Source: Shimia sp047124445 (lineage in GTDB: Bacteria; Pseudomonadota; Alphaproteobacteria; Rhodobacterales; Rhodobacteraceae). From it: a stretch of 64,000 nucleotides of DNA. Made by a program: the position numbers and the translations under genes. The stretch is taken from assembly GCF_047124445.1 (NCBI RefSeq), contig NZ_CP138921.1, positions 3,038,001 through 3,102,000 of the forward strand. The letters run 5' to 3'. Positions 54,301 through 62,537 of this stretch are shown here, in pieces. The notes beneath the pieces are model-generated. The model saw only the letters and a program-made list of their open reading frames with translations. It was not told where the DNA came from and did not search any database. Each line of letters starts with the position of its first letter. The stretch's first letter is position 1.

Positions 54301-54724
54301 TCTGGTTGAGATGCAGGATGGACAGTTCGAAGAGTTGCTGGCCGAAGCCACGCAAACTCTGTCCAAACCCGAGCTCAAATGGCTGTTTAATCCTTCTGCA
54401 TTGGCGGAAGTACCCCTGACCGCCAATCTTGGTCCCAATCGCTTGCACGGAATCATCGACCGTCTCGTGATTCAGGAGGGTTGTATCTGGGCCATCGATT
54501 TCAAAACCAACGCCACGGCTCCAGCCTCAGCCCAAACCACACCAGAAGGCATTTTGCGGCAAATGGGGGCCTATACCCATGCTTTGGAACAGATTTTTGA
54601 CCTGCCAATCCGCACCGCCATCCTATGGACGGCAACGGCGGAACTGATGGAGCTGCCACACGATCTTGTGACAAAATCACTTGCGGCCACAGGATATCTT
54701 GACGCCCCCGCCCCGCAAACCTAG
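51329..54724 (+). CDS. addA: Double-strand break repair helicase-nuclease AddA
   Basis: A 1131-residue UvrD-type helicase with nuclease. Walker A ANAGSGKT is at 26-33, motif Ia LTYTKAAASEM, motif II VDEAQDTSPVQW, VGDKKQSIYSFQGADP, VMTVHGSKGLEAPIVI and LLYVAMTRAEKWL follow, and near the C-terminus is the nuclease core HGIIDRLVIQEGCIWAIDFKTNA. It overlaps addB by 4 bases, giving equal expression of the two subunits. Length is typical of alphaproteobacterial AddA. Confidence 0.96.
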   Translation: MTQPMNDATRRQITAARPDASTWLSANAGSGKTRVLTDRVARLLLEGVLPQHILCLTYTKAAASEMQNRLFKRLGSWAMKSDAELSEELGELGVVGKSNADDLRNARTLFARAIETPGGLKIQTIHSFCASILRRFPLEAGVSPLFSEMEGRAAALLREEIVEQMAEGADAVLVRGLATHFTGAALEDLTADICRHADQLRHPVSQSDLCELLGLPEGYDQEALQSDVFIGGEAELVIALIDILQTSSKTDATAATKLSAITHFDVSALPILESVFLTGKGAKEPFCAKLDSFPTKALRTNHADLMERIKPLMLRIEDTRARRLSLQAKDRSAALHAFAARFLERYDTAKQHRGWLDFDDLILRARNLLNEPAVAEWVLYRLDGGIDHILVDEAQDTSPVQWQVIERLAQEFTSGSGARGEDTRTIFVVGDKKQSIYSFQGADPAEFDRMRDEFAARLHATESQLQDLSLEYSFRSSPAVLNLVDKCFENHADAGFPTGNRHIAFNHDMPGRVDLWPVVEPVAKAEKDDWFDPVDRLGDTHHTVILADRIAAQIARMIKQDTIADTRGPDGQFTQRKIEPGDFLILVQRRSDLFHEIIRACKLHGLPIAGADRLKVGGEMAVRDLGALLSFLATPEDDLSLATILRSPLFGWSEQALFDLAHRRAPKTYLWAALRDRGDEFPKTMAVLDDLRANTDFLRPYDLIERVLTRHKGRHAFLARLGAEAEDGINALLSQALAYEKSSVPSLTSFLQWMQTDDLEIKRQMDSATNRIRVMTVHGSKGLEAPIVIIPDTGKRLIKTDAPIVPVGDTALWNMSSDSAPAPLASARETLAEAQAAERLRLLYVAMTRAEKWLIVAAAGDLGKDGKSWYDTIRAAMVSSDATPCQFDGGEGLRLDHGNWAGTVSSIVEESAPTKVEVPTFLKSAAPLPPAPPHALSPSDLGGAKALGGEQGLDQEAAMKRGTWLHILLEHLPNHPQADWSEIANSLLQDDLVEMQDGQFEELLAEATQTLSKPELKWLFNPSALAEVPLTANLGPNRLHGIIDRLVIQEGCIWAIDFKTNATAPASAQTTPEGILRQMGAYTHALEQIFDLPIRTAILWTATAELMELPHDLVTKSLAATGYLDAPAPQT

Positions 54725-54774
54725 GTTCCCTCGAACCAAGACTTATCAGCACCCTCTTTCAGGAGACCTCCACA

Positions 54775-55095
54775 ATGGCAACTGTTGCTGTCACCGATGC
54801 CACCTTCGACGAAGAAGTAAAAAACGCCGACGTTCCTGTCGTCGTGGATTTTTGGGCCGAATGGTGTGGCCCATGTAAACAAATCGGCCCAGCGCTCGAA
54901 GAGCTGTCGGCTGAAATGGATGGCAAGGTAAAAATTGCCAAGGTTGATGTGGACAGCAACCCAAACGCCGCCGCCGCTCTGGGCGTGCGTGGCATCCCGG
55001 CGCTGTTCATCTTCAAAGACGGTCAGGTCATCTCCAACCGCGCAGGCGCCGCACCAAAAGCCGCACTGCAGAGCTGGATCGAAGACGCCCTCTAA
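54775..55095 (+). CDS. trxA: Thioredoxin
   Basis: A 106-residue thioredoxin with WCGPCK active-site Cys31 and Cys34, FWAEWCGPCKQI, the cis-Pro in GIPALFIF, and the buried Asp in VVVDFWA. It reduces cytoplasmic disulfides and serves ribonucleotide reductase. GGAG lies upstream of the ATG. It is placed 50 bases after addA, its standard position in this group, and ends at a good terminator. Confidence 0.98.
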   Translation: MATVAVTDATFDEEVKNADVPVVVDFWAEWCGPCKQIGPALEELSAEMDGKVKIAKVDVDSNPNAAAALGVRGIPALFIFKDGQVISNRAGAAPKAALQSWIEDAL

Positions 55096-55116
55096 TCCGC
55101 TTGAGATACCAAATCC

Positions 55117-55144
55117 AAAGGCGCTCCACTCGGGGCGCCTTTTT
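55117..55144 (+). terminator. Terminator after trxA
   Basis: AAAGGCGC and GCGCCTTT pair perfectly (8 pairs) around a 10-base loop, followed by T-rich sequence. It also lies just beyond the convergent gene ending at 55153. Confidence 0.85.
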
Positions 55145-55152
55145 CTTTGGGT

Positions 55153-56061
55153 CTAGGCAACAGGCCATCCAAGCCCAGCCAACCGCGCTCGGATTTTGTC
55201 TTCGACTTCTGGCCGTCCGGCGTTGATCGACATCTGCTGCAAGAACCACAACAGGTATTGAGGGTAGGGCGGTTTCATCCCTTGAACAGCTTTGAACGCG
55301 CCCTCGATGCCAAGCTGATCCACATTGGCGGCGATGTGGTGAAAATCGATCCCGGCAAACAGCACACAAGGCTTTTTCAAAAAGTACCCCGCAAAGGCCA
55401 CGCTTGAGTTCATCGCAACCACATAGGCACATTTGGGCAGCAGCTCCTCCATGCCCCCAGTGCGCAACGACAGGCGCGCATATTTGGCGACCATACCGTT
55501 CAAAGCATCCCGCTCTTCGTCAGAGTAGGTCTCTCCCGGATGCAGCGTGACCACAATCTCCCGATCCGGCTCCTGCACCAAAACATGCTCCACCATATCA
55601 ATTGGGCTACAGTGCTGAAAATACCGCTTCTCAAGCAGTTTGCCTTGCAGCGGCACATAGACAAAATCGCCTTTCTCCACCTGCTTTAAAAGCGGCTCAT
55701 ACAAGCGCCGCCGCCAGGCCTGAAAGAACTTTCGCGCCTCTGCCTCATCAATCTTGGACGGATCAAAAGCGGTCTCGGCCACTTCCCAATGCCAGCGTTC
55801 GTTGGTGTGCTCGATGTGCCAAAACGGGTAGTAGTAGGCCTTCCTCAGCGTGACCGAATTGCGCACAAATGGATCGCGCATATAGAACACAGAGTACCCG
55901 CCCAAACGCGGATCGGCCTCCTCTGGATCCACATAGCTCACCTGCATCCCTGCAGAGCGAACCACATCTGCGACCTTGTTGATAAAGTTGTGCTCACCCG
56001 CTTCCGCGCGCTGTCGATGTGGCCATGGAATGTAAAAGCGGGCCTGTGTCTCACTGCTCAT
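55153..56061 (-). CDS. Probable capsule/glycan biosynthesis-type glycosyltransferase
   Basis: A 302-residue soluble protein. It has GT-B-like features: TLHPGETYSDEER and, near the C-terminus, YVVAMNSSVAFAGYFLKKPCVLFAGIDFHHIA, which resembles the NSS/V-x-x-E/G-x-pocket used by capsule-synthesis transferases to bind a nucleotide sugar. No signal peptide or membrane helix. The ATG at 56061 is chosen over the TTG-type start at 56085. It stands alone between trxA and hslV, with no other glycan genes in the window, so the acceptor is unknown and the family call is tentative. Confidence 0.55.
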   Translation of the reverse strand: MSSETQARFYIPWPHRQRAEAGEHNFINKVADVVRSAGMQVSYVDPEEADPRLGGYSVFYMRDPFVRNSVTLRKAYYYPFWHIEHTNERWHWEVAETAFDPSKIDEAEARKFFQAWRRRLYEPLLKQVEKGDFVYVPLQGKLLEKRYFQHCSPIDMVEHVLVQEPDREIVVTLHPGETYSDEERDALNGMVAKYARLSLRTGGMEELLPKCAYVVAMNSSVAFAGYFLKKPCVLFAGIDFHHIAANVDQLGIEGAFKAVQGMKPPYPQYLLWFLQQMSINAGRPEVEDKIRARLAGLGWPVA

Positions 56062-56161
56062 GCGCCGGACGCTAAGCCCTTGCAATCACGCCCGCAAGCC
56101 ATACCCTTGTGCCTTTCCAGTCGCAGGCTCATATAGGGCAAAGGACAAAAGGAGCTTTTGG

Positions 56162-56719
56162 ATGTCTGAGGATCAATTCCCCGGTTGGCACGGCACCACC
56201 ATCATTGGTGTAAAAAAGGGTGGCGAAGTTGTGATTGCCGGAGACGGGCAAGTTTCGCTAGGCCAGACCGTGATCAAAGGCACCGCGCGCAAGGTGCGCC
56301 GCCTGAGCCCCGGTGGCTATGAAATTGTTGCAGGCTTTGCTGGCTCCACCGCAGACGCCTTCACGCTTCTGGAACGCTTGGAAGCCAAGCTGGAAGCAAC
56401 GCCCGGACAATTGGCCCGCGCCTCTGTGGAACTCGCCAAGGACTGGCGCACCGACAAATACCTGCAAAAGCTCGAAGCCATGCTGATTGTCTCGGACGGT
56501 GCAGACATCTTCGTGATCACCGGGGCAGGGGACGTGCTTGAGCCTGAACATGACGTCACCGCCATTGGGTCCGGCGGCAACTACGCGCTGGCCGCAGGGC
56601 GCGCCCTGATGGACACCGATCTGTCCGCGGAAGAAGTTGCACGCAAAGCTATGGGCATCGCAGGTGATATTTGCGTCTACACAAACGGCAACCTGACGGT
56701 GGAGACCATCAAGCAATGA
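56162..56719 (+). CDS. hslV: ATP-dependent protease subunit HslV
   Basis: A 185-residue proteasome-like peptidase. After an 11-residue propeptide comes the catalytic Thr12 (TTIIGVKKGG), then AGDGQVSLGQTVIKGTARKVRR, GFAGSTADAFTLLERLE and AIGSGGNYALAAGRAL. AAAGGAG lies about 7 bases upstream of the ATG at 56162. Its ATPase partner hslU is at 58845, with two other genes between. The stop overlaps the next start (ATGA). Confidence 0.97.
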   Translation: MSEDQFPGWHGTTIIGVKKGGEVVIAGDGQVSLGQTVIKGTARKVRRLSPGGYEIVAGFAGSTADAFTLLERLEAKLEATPGQLARASVELAKDWRTDKYLQKLEAMLIVSDGADIFVITGAGDVLEPEHDVTAIGSGGNYALAAGRALMDTDLSAEEVARKAMGIAGDICVYTNGNLTVETIKQ

Positions 56720-57750
56720 CCGACATGACCTACACCCGCATGGGCAATTCCGGTCTGGTTGTTTCCCGTCTGGCGCTTGGCACCATGACCTTCACCCATG
56801 GCTCAGACTGGATCCCTGGCGTCGCCAAAGTTGGCCTGAACGATGCCCAGCGCATGGTTGATGTCGCACTGGATGGTGGCATCAACTTCTTTGACGCAGC
56901 GGACGGCTATTCCAATGGCGAAGCAGAAGACATCCTTGGCAAAACCCTCAAAGGCAAGCGCAACGACGCGGTGATCTGCACCAAACTGGGATTCCGTCAA
57001 AGTGATCGCGTCACCGATGCGGGTCTTTCGCGCGGTCACATCCTGTCTTCCGTGGATGGTTGCCTGAAACGGCTCGACACTGACTGGATCGACCTTCTGG
57101 TGCTGCACAAAACCGATTTCACGACACCAATAGAAGAAACCCTGTCGACGCTGCAAAAGGTGATCGACGCAGGCAAGGTGCGCCACATCGGCGTGTCCAA
57201 CTGGCCCGCATGGAAGGTTGCACAGGCGGTGCAATTTCAGCGCGACAATAACATGAGCCAGTTTGTGGCAGGGCAATACCTTTACAACGCTGTGGGCCGT
57301 GACATTGAAATGGACATCCTGCGCATGGGCGCGGAGCTCGGCATCGGCCTGATGGCCTGGTCACCACTTGCGGGCGGGCTACTGACGGGAAAATACGACC
57401 TCAACAAGCTGGAAGACAGCGACGGGCGTCTCGCGGAAGGTGATTTCTTGCAAGTCTCCAAAGAGCAGGCGCAGGCCGCGATCACTGCGCTGTCTGCCGC
57501 CGCCGACGCGCACAACGCGACACCTGCGCAAATCGCTCAAGCCTGGATTCTGAACAAACGCCGAGACCACACGGTCATCATCGGCGCCTCCAAACTCAGC
57601 CAGCTTGAAACCGGCATCGCCGCCGCCAATATCGTGCTCAGCGACACGGAAATGGCCGCTCTGGACGCGGCAGCCGCTCCCGGCCGTCGCTACCCCGAGT
57701 GGTTTGACGACATGATGAAAGACGAACTGTTTGCCAAAGTGCTCGCGTAA
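56716..57750 (+). CDS. Aldo/keto reductase
   Basis: A 344-residue AKR. The catalytic tetrad is present: Asp and Tyr in FFDAADGYSNGEAED, Lys in VICTKLGF and His in LLVLHKTD; NADPH-binding AWSPLAGGLLTGKY and IIGASKLSQLETGIAA follow. It reduces aldehydes or ketones with NADPH, exact substrate unknown. It is translationally coupled to hslV (4-base overlap), although an ATG at 56725 is also possible. Its presence between hslV and hslU is unusual. Confidence 0.93.
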   Translation: MTDMTYTRMGNSGLVVSRLALGTMTFTHGSDWIPGVAKVGLNDAQRMVDVALDGGINFFDAADGYSNGEAEDILGKTLKGKRNDAVICTKLGFRQSDRVTDAGLSRGHILSSVDGCLKRLDTDWIDLLVLHKTDFTTPIEETLSTLQKVIDAGKVRHIGVSNWPAWKVAQAVQFQRDNNMSQFVAGQYLYNAVGRDIEMDILRMGAELGIGLMAWSPLAGGLLTGKYDLNKLEDSDGRLAEGDFLQVSKEQAQAAITALSAAADAHNATPAQIAQAWILNKRRDHTVIIGASKLSQLETGIAAANIVLSDTEMAALDAAAAPGRRYPEWFDDMMKDELFAKVLA

Positions 57751-57767
57751 CGAGAGACCCACACCTC

Positions 57768-58832
57768 ATGATTGACAAAGATGATCTTCGCGCCGCGGTT
57801 GGCTCCGGCCTGCTGAATGAACAACAGGCCGCGTCCCTTGCAGCACTTGCCGACAGCAGACGCGGCGCGCGCGAAGACCTTGCGGTAGGGGACGAACCGT
57901 TTGAGCTGTTCAAAGGCTTCAACGAGATTTTCATTGTGGTCGGCCTGCTCATCCTCGCCAGCGGCTGGGCTGCGGTCAACGGAATCGCCATGGCCGCCGA
58001 AGTGGTGAACTACAAAACCAAAATTGTGAGCACCACAGCCATCTCCGGCGCTGTGATCTGGGCCCTGGCCGAGTACTTCATCCGCCGCCGTCGCATGGTG
58101 GCCCCGGCCATTGCCTTGTCGATCCTTTGGGCGATCAACGCTGGCTCCGGCATCACCGCCTATTTCGCACAGCCCTTTATGCTTGCCCAAGAAGACTTCT
58201 CCAGCCTGCCACTGCCACTGGCACTCACCACGCTGGCAACACTGATCTTCTGGCTGCGCTTCCGCGTGCCCTTTGCCATGGCGCTCATCGCGCTTGGCGT
58301 CTTTGGCATCGCGCTCATGCTTGGCGCCAACCAATCCGGCACGCCAACCAGCCCGCAGGACCTGTTCCTGTTGTCCGCTGGAGGCCCCTTTGCCTTTATA
58401 ACTTTGGGTGTAGGCATCGCTGTCTTTGCTGTCGCTATGTACTTTGACATGTCCGATCCACACCGCGTCACCCGTCGCAGTGCGCAAGGCTTCTGGCTGC
58501 ACGTTGTCGCCGCACCAGCCCTGATCAATACAGTCGCTCTGACGCTTCTCGAAGCTGGCGGCAACAGCGCTCACCTGGCGCTTATGCTCTTCCTGCTGGG
58601 CTTTGCCGCCATCGCCATCATCATCGACCGGCGCTCTTTCCTGATAGCCGCCATCGGCTACACCGTCGCTCTGGCCAGCATTGTCTTTGACGGCGAAGGT
58701 GCGGCCTTCACCATTCTCTTCCTCGGCATCTTTCTGGTGGTGCTGGGCGCATTCTGGTCCCGCTTCCGCGCGGTCCTCCTCGCGCCGCTTTCCGGCATTT
58801 TGCCGCTCCACCGCCTGCCGCCTTCCCACTGA
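57768..58832 (+). CDS. DUF2157-like multi-spanning membrane protein
   Basis: A 354-residue protein with a short soluble N-terminal helix-turn-helix-like part (MIDKDDLRAAVGSGLLNEQQAASL, the DUF2157-like opening) and then about nine hydrophobic helices from residue 50 to 345. No catalytic motifs are evident. It follows the aldo/keto reductase by 17 bases and precedes hslU by 12, so it is cotranscribed with the protease genes. Function unknown. Confidence 0.75.
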   Translation: MIDKDDLRAAVGSGLLNEQQAASLAALADSRRGAREDLAVGDEPFELFKGFNEIFIVVGLLILASGWAAVNGIAMAAEVVNYKTKIVSTTAISGAVIWALAEYFIRRRRMVAPAIALSILWAINAGSGITAYFAQPFMLAQEDFSSLPLPLALTTLATLIFWLRFRVPFAMALIALGVFGIALMLGANQSGTPTSPQDLFLLSAGGPFAFITLGVGIAVFAVAMYFDMSDPHRVTRRSAQGFWLHVVAAPALINTVALTLLEAGGNSAHLALMLFLLGFAAIAIIIDRRSFLIAAIGYTVALASIVFDGEGAAFTILFLGIFLVVLGAFWSRFRAVLLAPLSGILPLHRLPPSH

Positions 58833-58844
58833 TTGGACACCGAT

Positions 58845-60155
58845 ATGACTGATCTCACGCCCCGCGAAATTGTCTCCGAACTGGACCGCTTCATCATCGG
58901 CCAGAAAGACGCCAAACGCGCCGTCGCAGTGGCCCTGCGCAACCGTTGGCGCCGCAAACAACTGGCTGATGACATCCGCGATGAAGTCTACCCCAAGAAC
59001 ATCCTGATGATTGGCCCCACCGGCGTCGGCAAAACCGAAATCTCCCGCCGCCTCGCCAAACTGGCCCGCGCGCCGTTTATCAAGGTTGAGGCCACCAAAT
59101 TCACCGAAGTTGGGTACGTGGGCCGCGACGTGGAACAGATCATCCGCGATCTGGTTGACGCCGCCATCATCCAGACCCGCGAACACATGCGCGAAGACGT
59201 GAAGGTCAAAGCCCACGCCGCCGCAGAAGATCGTGTGATTGACGCGATCGCCGGTCCGGACGCGCGCGAAGGCACACGCGAGATGTTCCGCAAAAAGCTC
59301 AAGGACGGCTTGCTCGACGACACCGAAATCGAGCTTGAAGTGGCAGACAGCTCCAATCCCCTGGGCGGCATGTTTGACATTCCTGGTCAACCGGGCAGCC
59401 AGATGGGCATGATGAACCTTGGCGACATCTTTGGCAAAGCCATGGGCGGCCGCACCACCAAGAAGCGCATGACCGTTGCCGAAAGCTATGAGGTGCTGAT
59501 CTCTGATGAGGCGGACAAGCTGCTGGACGACGAAACCGTCAATGCCGCCGCGCTGCAATCTGTGGAGCAAAACGGCATCGTTTTCCTCGATGAAATCGAC
59601 AAAGTCTGCGCCCGTCAGGAAGCGCGTGGCGGCGATGTTTCCCGCGAAGGTGTGCAGCGTGATTTGCTGCCCCTGATCGAAGGCACCACCGTTTCCACCA
59701 AACACGGGCCGGTTAAAACCGACCACATCCTCTTTATCGCCTCCGGCGCGTTCCACATCGCGAAACCATCGGACCTACTGCCAGAACTGCAAGGTCGTCT
59801 GCCCATCCGCGTTGAATTGCGCGCCCTGACCGAAGAAGACTTTGTGCGCATTCTCACCGAAACCGACAATGCCCTGACCCGCCAATACACCGCACTGATG
59901 GGCACCGAAGAGGTTGTGGTGTCCTTTACTGAGGATGGCATCGCAGCTCTGGCGAAAATAGCCGCCGAGGTGAACCAGTCAGTGGAGAACATTGGCGCAC
60001 GCCGGCTTTATACTGTGATGGAACGGGTGTTTGAGGAACTCAGCTTCTCCGCACCAGACCGCTCGGGCGAGGAAATTGTCGTGAATTCCGCTTTTGTAGA
60101 GACGAATCTTGGCGAGTTGGCCAAATCCATGGACGTCAGCCGCTACGTGCTCTGA
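58845..60155 (+). CDS. hslU: ATP-dependent protease ATPase subunit HslU
   Basis: A 436-residue AAA+ unfoldase: PREIVSELDRFIIGQKDAKRAVAVALRNRWRR at the start, Walker A GPTGVGKT at 57-64, EATKFTEVGYVGRDVE (pore loop), the I-domain (about 110-235), Walker B FLDEIDKVC and sensor regions, and an RLYTVMERVFEEL C-terminal domain. The usual ESY-type C-terminus is replaced by SRYVL, the normal HslU ending that docks HslV. The ATG at 58845 is chosen over TTG 58833. A strong terminator follows. Confidence 0.97.
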   Translation: MTDLTPREIVSELDRFIIGQKDAKRAVAVALRNRWRRKQLADDIRDEVYPKNILMIGPTGVGKTEISRRLAKLARAPFIKVEATKFTEVGYVGRDVEQIIRDLVDAAIIQTREHMREDVKVKAHAAAEDRVIDAIAGPDAREGTREMFRKKLKDGLLDDTEIELEVADSSNPLGGMFDIPGQPGSQMGMMNLGDIFGKAMGGRTTKKRMTVAESYEVLISDEADKLLDDETVNAAALQSVEQNGIVFLDEIDKVCARQEARGGDVSREGVQRDLLPLIEGTTVSTKHGPVKTDHILFIASGAFHIAKPSDLLPELQGRLPIRVELRALTEEDFVRILTETDNALTRQYTALMGTEEVVVSFTEDGIAALAKIAAEVNQSVENIGARRLYTVMERVFEELSFSAPDRSGEEIVVNSAFVETNLGELAKSMDVSRYVL

Positions 60156-60189
60156 TTTCCCCCTAGCAGCTCCGTGCATTCAATTGCAT

Positions 60190-60222
60190 AGTCCCGGCAA
60201 ACCAGTTTTGCCGGGACTTTTT
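60190..60222 (+). terminator. Terminator of the hslV-hslU group
   Basis: AGTCCCGGCAAA and TTTGCCGGGACT make a perfect 12-base stem around CCAGT, followed by a run of Ts to 60222. The next gene starts with GTG immediately after, at 60223. Confidence 0.85.
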
Positions 60223-61320
60223 GTGCGTACCCTCATCCTCATTGCCACCTGTTTGATACTGTCTGCTTGCGCGGATCGCATCACCGCACCCATCCAACCA
60301 GAGGCGCTCAACGCGCCCAATACGCGCCAGATTTTTGTGGTCACCAACCGCCAGCGCAATGCCGAGGGCTATCTCGCAACATCCCGCGATAGTGAACTGA
60401 CATTTCTGGACACAACCGTCTCTATCCCGCCGTCCCACACATCAGGCGAAGCGCCCACATTCAAGGCCAACCCCGACCCGGAAAAACACTTTGTGATTGC
60501 CAAAGAGACCCCCATTACCTCGCTTCCTGACCTCGCCAGGAAAGTCTCCGCCAGCCTCGCGGGCAATGCCCGACGCAACCGGGAGGTCACGGTCTTTGTG
60601 CATGGGTTCTACAACACCTATCAGGACAGCTTGTTCCGGATCGCCCAACTTCAAAACGATTTTGATCTGCCCGGCACCGTGGTGAACTTCGCCTGGGCCA
60701 GCGCTGGCAGCCCTTTGGGTTACGCACATGACCGCGAAAGCGCGCTGTACTCACGCGATGATCTGGAGCGCACCCTGCGTGAACTCGCCAAATCCAAGTC
60801 AGATCGCCTGCTGCTGGTTGGCCATTCCCTTGGCACGTTTTTGATCACCGAAACCCTGCGTCAGATCGAACACAAAGAGCCGGGATGGACCGCCAGGAAC
60901 ATCGACGCCTTGGCTCTGATCTCTCCGGACATGCCGGTGGACCTATTCTTGCGCAACTTGGAGCCCTTTAACGCCCTGCCGGCCTCCACGGTGATTTTGA
61001 CCTCAACCGAAGACAACGCCCTGCGGCTCTCCAGTCGCATAAACCGCTCTTCTCAAAGGCTCGGACAACTCTCCAACCCAGATGTGTTGGCAGACCTCCC
61101 GGTGATCGTGTTTGACGTTTCGAGCTTTGCAGACGGCAGCAGCAACCACATGACTTTTGCCGAAAGCCCGGCATTAATCGCCCTGCTGCGCGATGCACGC
61201 ACCTTTGATGAACTATTGGCGCCAGACGACCCAAATTTCTTGCTACGTCAGGCAGAGCGCGTGCGTGTCTCCAACGAGGCGATTGCCATTCAGGTCGCTG
61301 GGCCTGGTGGCGGCATATGA
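60223..61320 (+). CDS. Alpha/beta hydrolase lipoprotein (DUF900-like)
   Basis: A 365-residue hydrolase with a lipoprotein signal (RTLILIATCLILSAC, acylated Cys16). It shows VTVFVHGFYNTYQDSLFR, the oxyanion strand, and the nucleophile Ser202 in GHSLG, then LALISPDMPVD with an Asp of the triad, and a late SNHMTFAES His. DUF900/Est-type proteins of this kind are esterases or lipases of unknown target. The start must be GTG at 60223 because no other start keeps the signal; it lies directly after a terminator with no ribosome site. It overlaps the MFS gene by 4 bases. Confidence 0.85.
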   Translation: MRTLILIATCLILSACADRITAPIQPEALNAPNTRQIFVVTNRQRNAEGYLATSRDSELTFLDTTVSIPPSHTSGEAPTFKANPDPEKHFVIAKETPITSLPDLARKVSASLAGNARRNREVTVFVHGFYNTYQDSLFRIAQLQNDFDLPGTVVNFAWASAGSPLGYAHDRESALYSRDDLERTLRELAKSKSDRLLLVGHSLGTFLITETLRQIEHKEPGWTARNIDALALISPDMPVDLFLRNLEPFNALPASTVILTSTEDNALRLSSRINRSSQRLGQLSNPDVLADLPVIVFDVSSFADGSSNHMTFAESPALIALLRDARTFDELLAPDDPNFLLRQAERVRVSNEAIAIQVAGPGGGI

Positions 61321-62537
61321 TTTCTACCACCGCCTTCGTCAAACAAAACGGCCGCTACTTGCTCCCCGGCGCGATGCTGATGTTTATGTCCTGCTTCGGA
61401 CAAACCTTCTTCATCGGCACCTTCGCCGCCGACATTCGCGCGCATTTTGAGCTCTCTCACGGCGGTTGGGGTGCCATCTATATGCTAGGCACGGGAACGT
61501 CTGCGGTCATTATGCTTTGGGCGGGAACGTTGGCGGATCGGATCCGAGTCCGTATCCTTGGTCCTCTTATGCTGCTCTTCTTGGCGACTGCCTGCATCGC
61601 GCTGTCGCAATTGTCTTCGGTCTGGGTGCTGCCATTTGTGATCGTCGCGCTGCGTCTGACAGGGCAGGGCATGCTGACACACACCGCGGGCGTGGCCATG
61701 GCCCGCTGGTTTGCCGCATCGCGCGGGCGCGCGCTTGCGTTTGCTACCATGGGTTTCATGTGCGCCGAAGCTATCATGCCACTCACGGCTGTAAGCCTCA
61801 AAACGCAATTTCATTGGCAGTGGATTTGGCTCGCGGCCGGCCTACTTTGCCTTGCCATGGCACCAGTGATTTTCTTGTTGTTGCAGCAAGAGCGAGAACC
61901 GCAAAGCCTTGCCAAAGACGAAAAAGCGCTTGGCATGGAAGGGCGCAACTGGTCCCGCTGGGAGGCCATCCGGCACCCAGTCTTCCTATCCGCCATTCCC
62001 GCCATGATGGCCTTCCCCGCTTTCGCCACGGTGTTTTTCTTTCAGCAAGCCTATTTTGCAGAGATCAAAGGCTGGTCGCACCTCTCTCTGGTAGCGGTGT
62101 TTCCGTTGGGAACACTGTCTTTTGGCGTATCAACAATCGTTTATGGCTGGTTGATCGACAAACTTGGGGCCGCGCGTCTCATGCCGTTTTACCTCCTGCC
62201 TCTGGTCGCCGCCTTTACCATCCACGCCTGGGCCCCCACCGTCAGCTGGGTGGCAGTGGGTGTGGTGCTCATGGGCATGGCGGGCGGCGGCATGGCAACC
62301 TTGCCCGCGTCGGTCTGGTCAGAGTTTTTCGGCTCGCAGCATCTGGGTGCCATCAAAGCCACCGTCGCCGCCTTTGGCGTGTTGGGGTCTGCCTTGGGTC
62401 CAGGTCTGTCCGGTTGGATGATTGATCAAGGCATCAACTACCAATCGCAACTGCAAGGCTTTGCCATCTGCTTTGCAATTGCCAGCGCCGTGATGGTGGT
62501 GCCTTTCGCGCGCGCTCGAAACTCAACGGCGGCGTAA
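61317..62537 (+). CDS. MFS transporter
   Basis: A 406-residue transporter with 12 predicted helices. MFS marks are visible: GWGAIYMLGTGTSAVIMLWAGTLADRIRVRILGPL (helices 2-3 loop with D-R-x-x-R), RLTGQGMLTHTAG, and the symmetric GWLIDKLGAARLMPFY in the second half. It resembles the oxalate/formate-like and monocarboxylate branches, but the substrate cannot be told. It is translationally coupled to the lipoprotein hydrolase (ATGA), suggesting a pair where the hydrolase releases and the transporter imports a product; this is inference. Its end overlaps the convergent Smr gene by 15 bases. Confidence 0.9.
   Translation: MISTTAFVKQNGRYLLPGAMLMFMSCFGQTFFIGTFAADIRAHFELSHGGWGAIYMLGTGTSAVIMLWAGTLADRIRVRILGPLMLLFLATACIALSQLSSVWVLPFVIVALRLTGQGMLTHTAGVAMARWFAASRGRALAFATMGFMCAEAIMPLTAVSLKTQFHWQWIWLAAGLLCLAMAPVIFLLLQQEREPQSLAKDEKALGMEGRNWSRWEAIRHPVFLSAIPAMMAFPAFATVFFFQQAYFAEIKGWSHLSLVAVFPLGTLSFGVSTIVYGWLIDKLGAARLMPFYLLPLVAAFTIHAWAPTVSWVAVGVVLMGMAGGGMATLPASVWSEFFGSQHLGAIKATVAAFGVLGSALGPGLSGWMIDQGINYQSQLQGFAICFAIASAVMVVPFARARNSTAA

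Noticed and set aside
57690..59756. 688-residue minus-strand open frame
   Set aside because: Opposite the DUF2157-like gene and hslU; Gly/His/Gln-rich without motifs.
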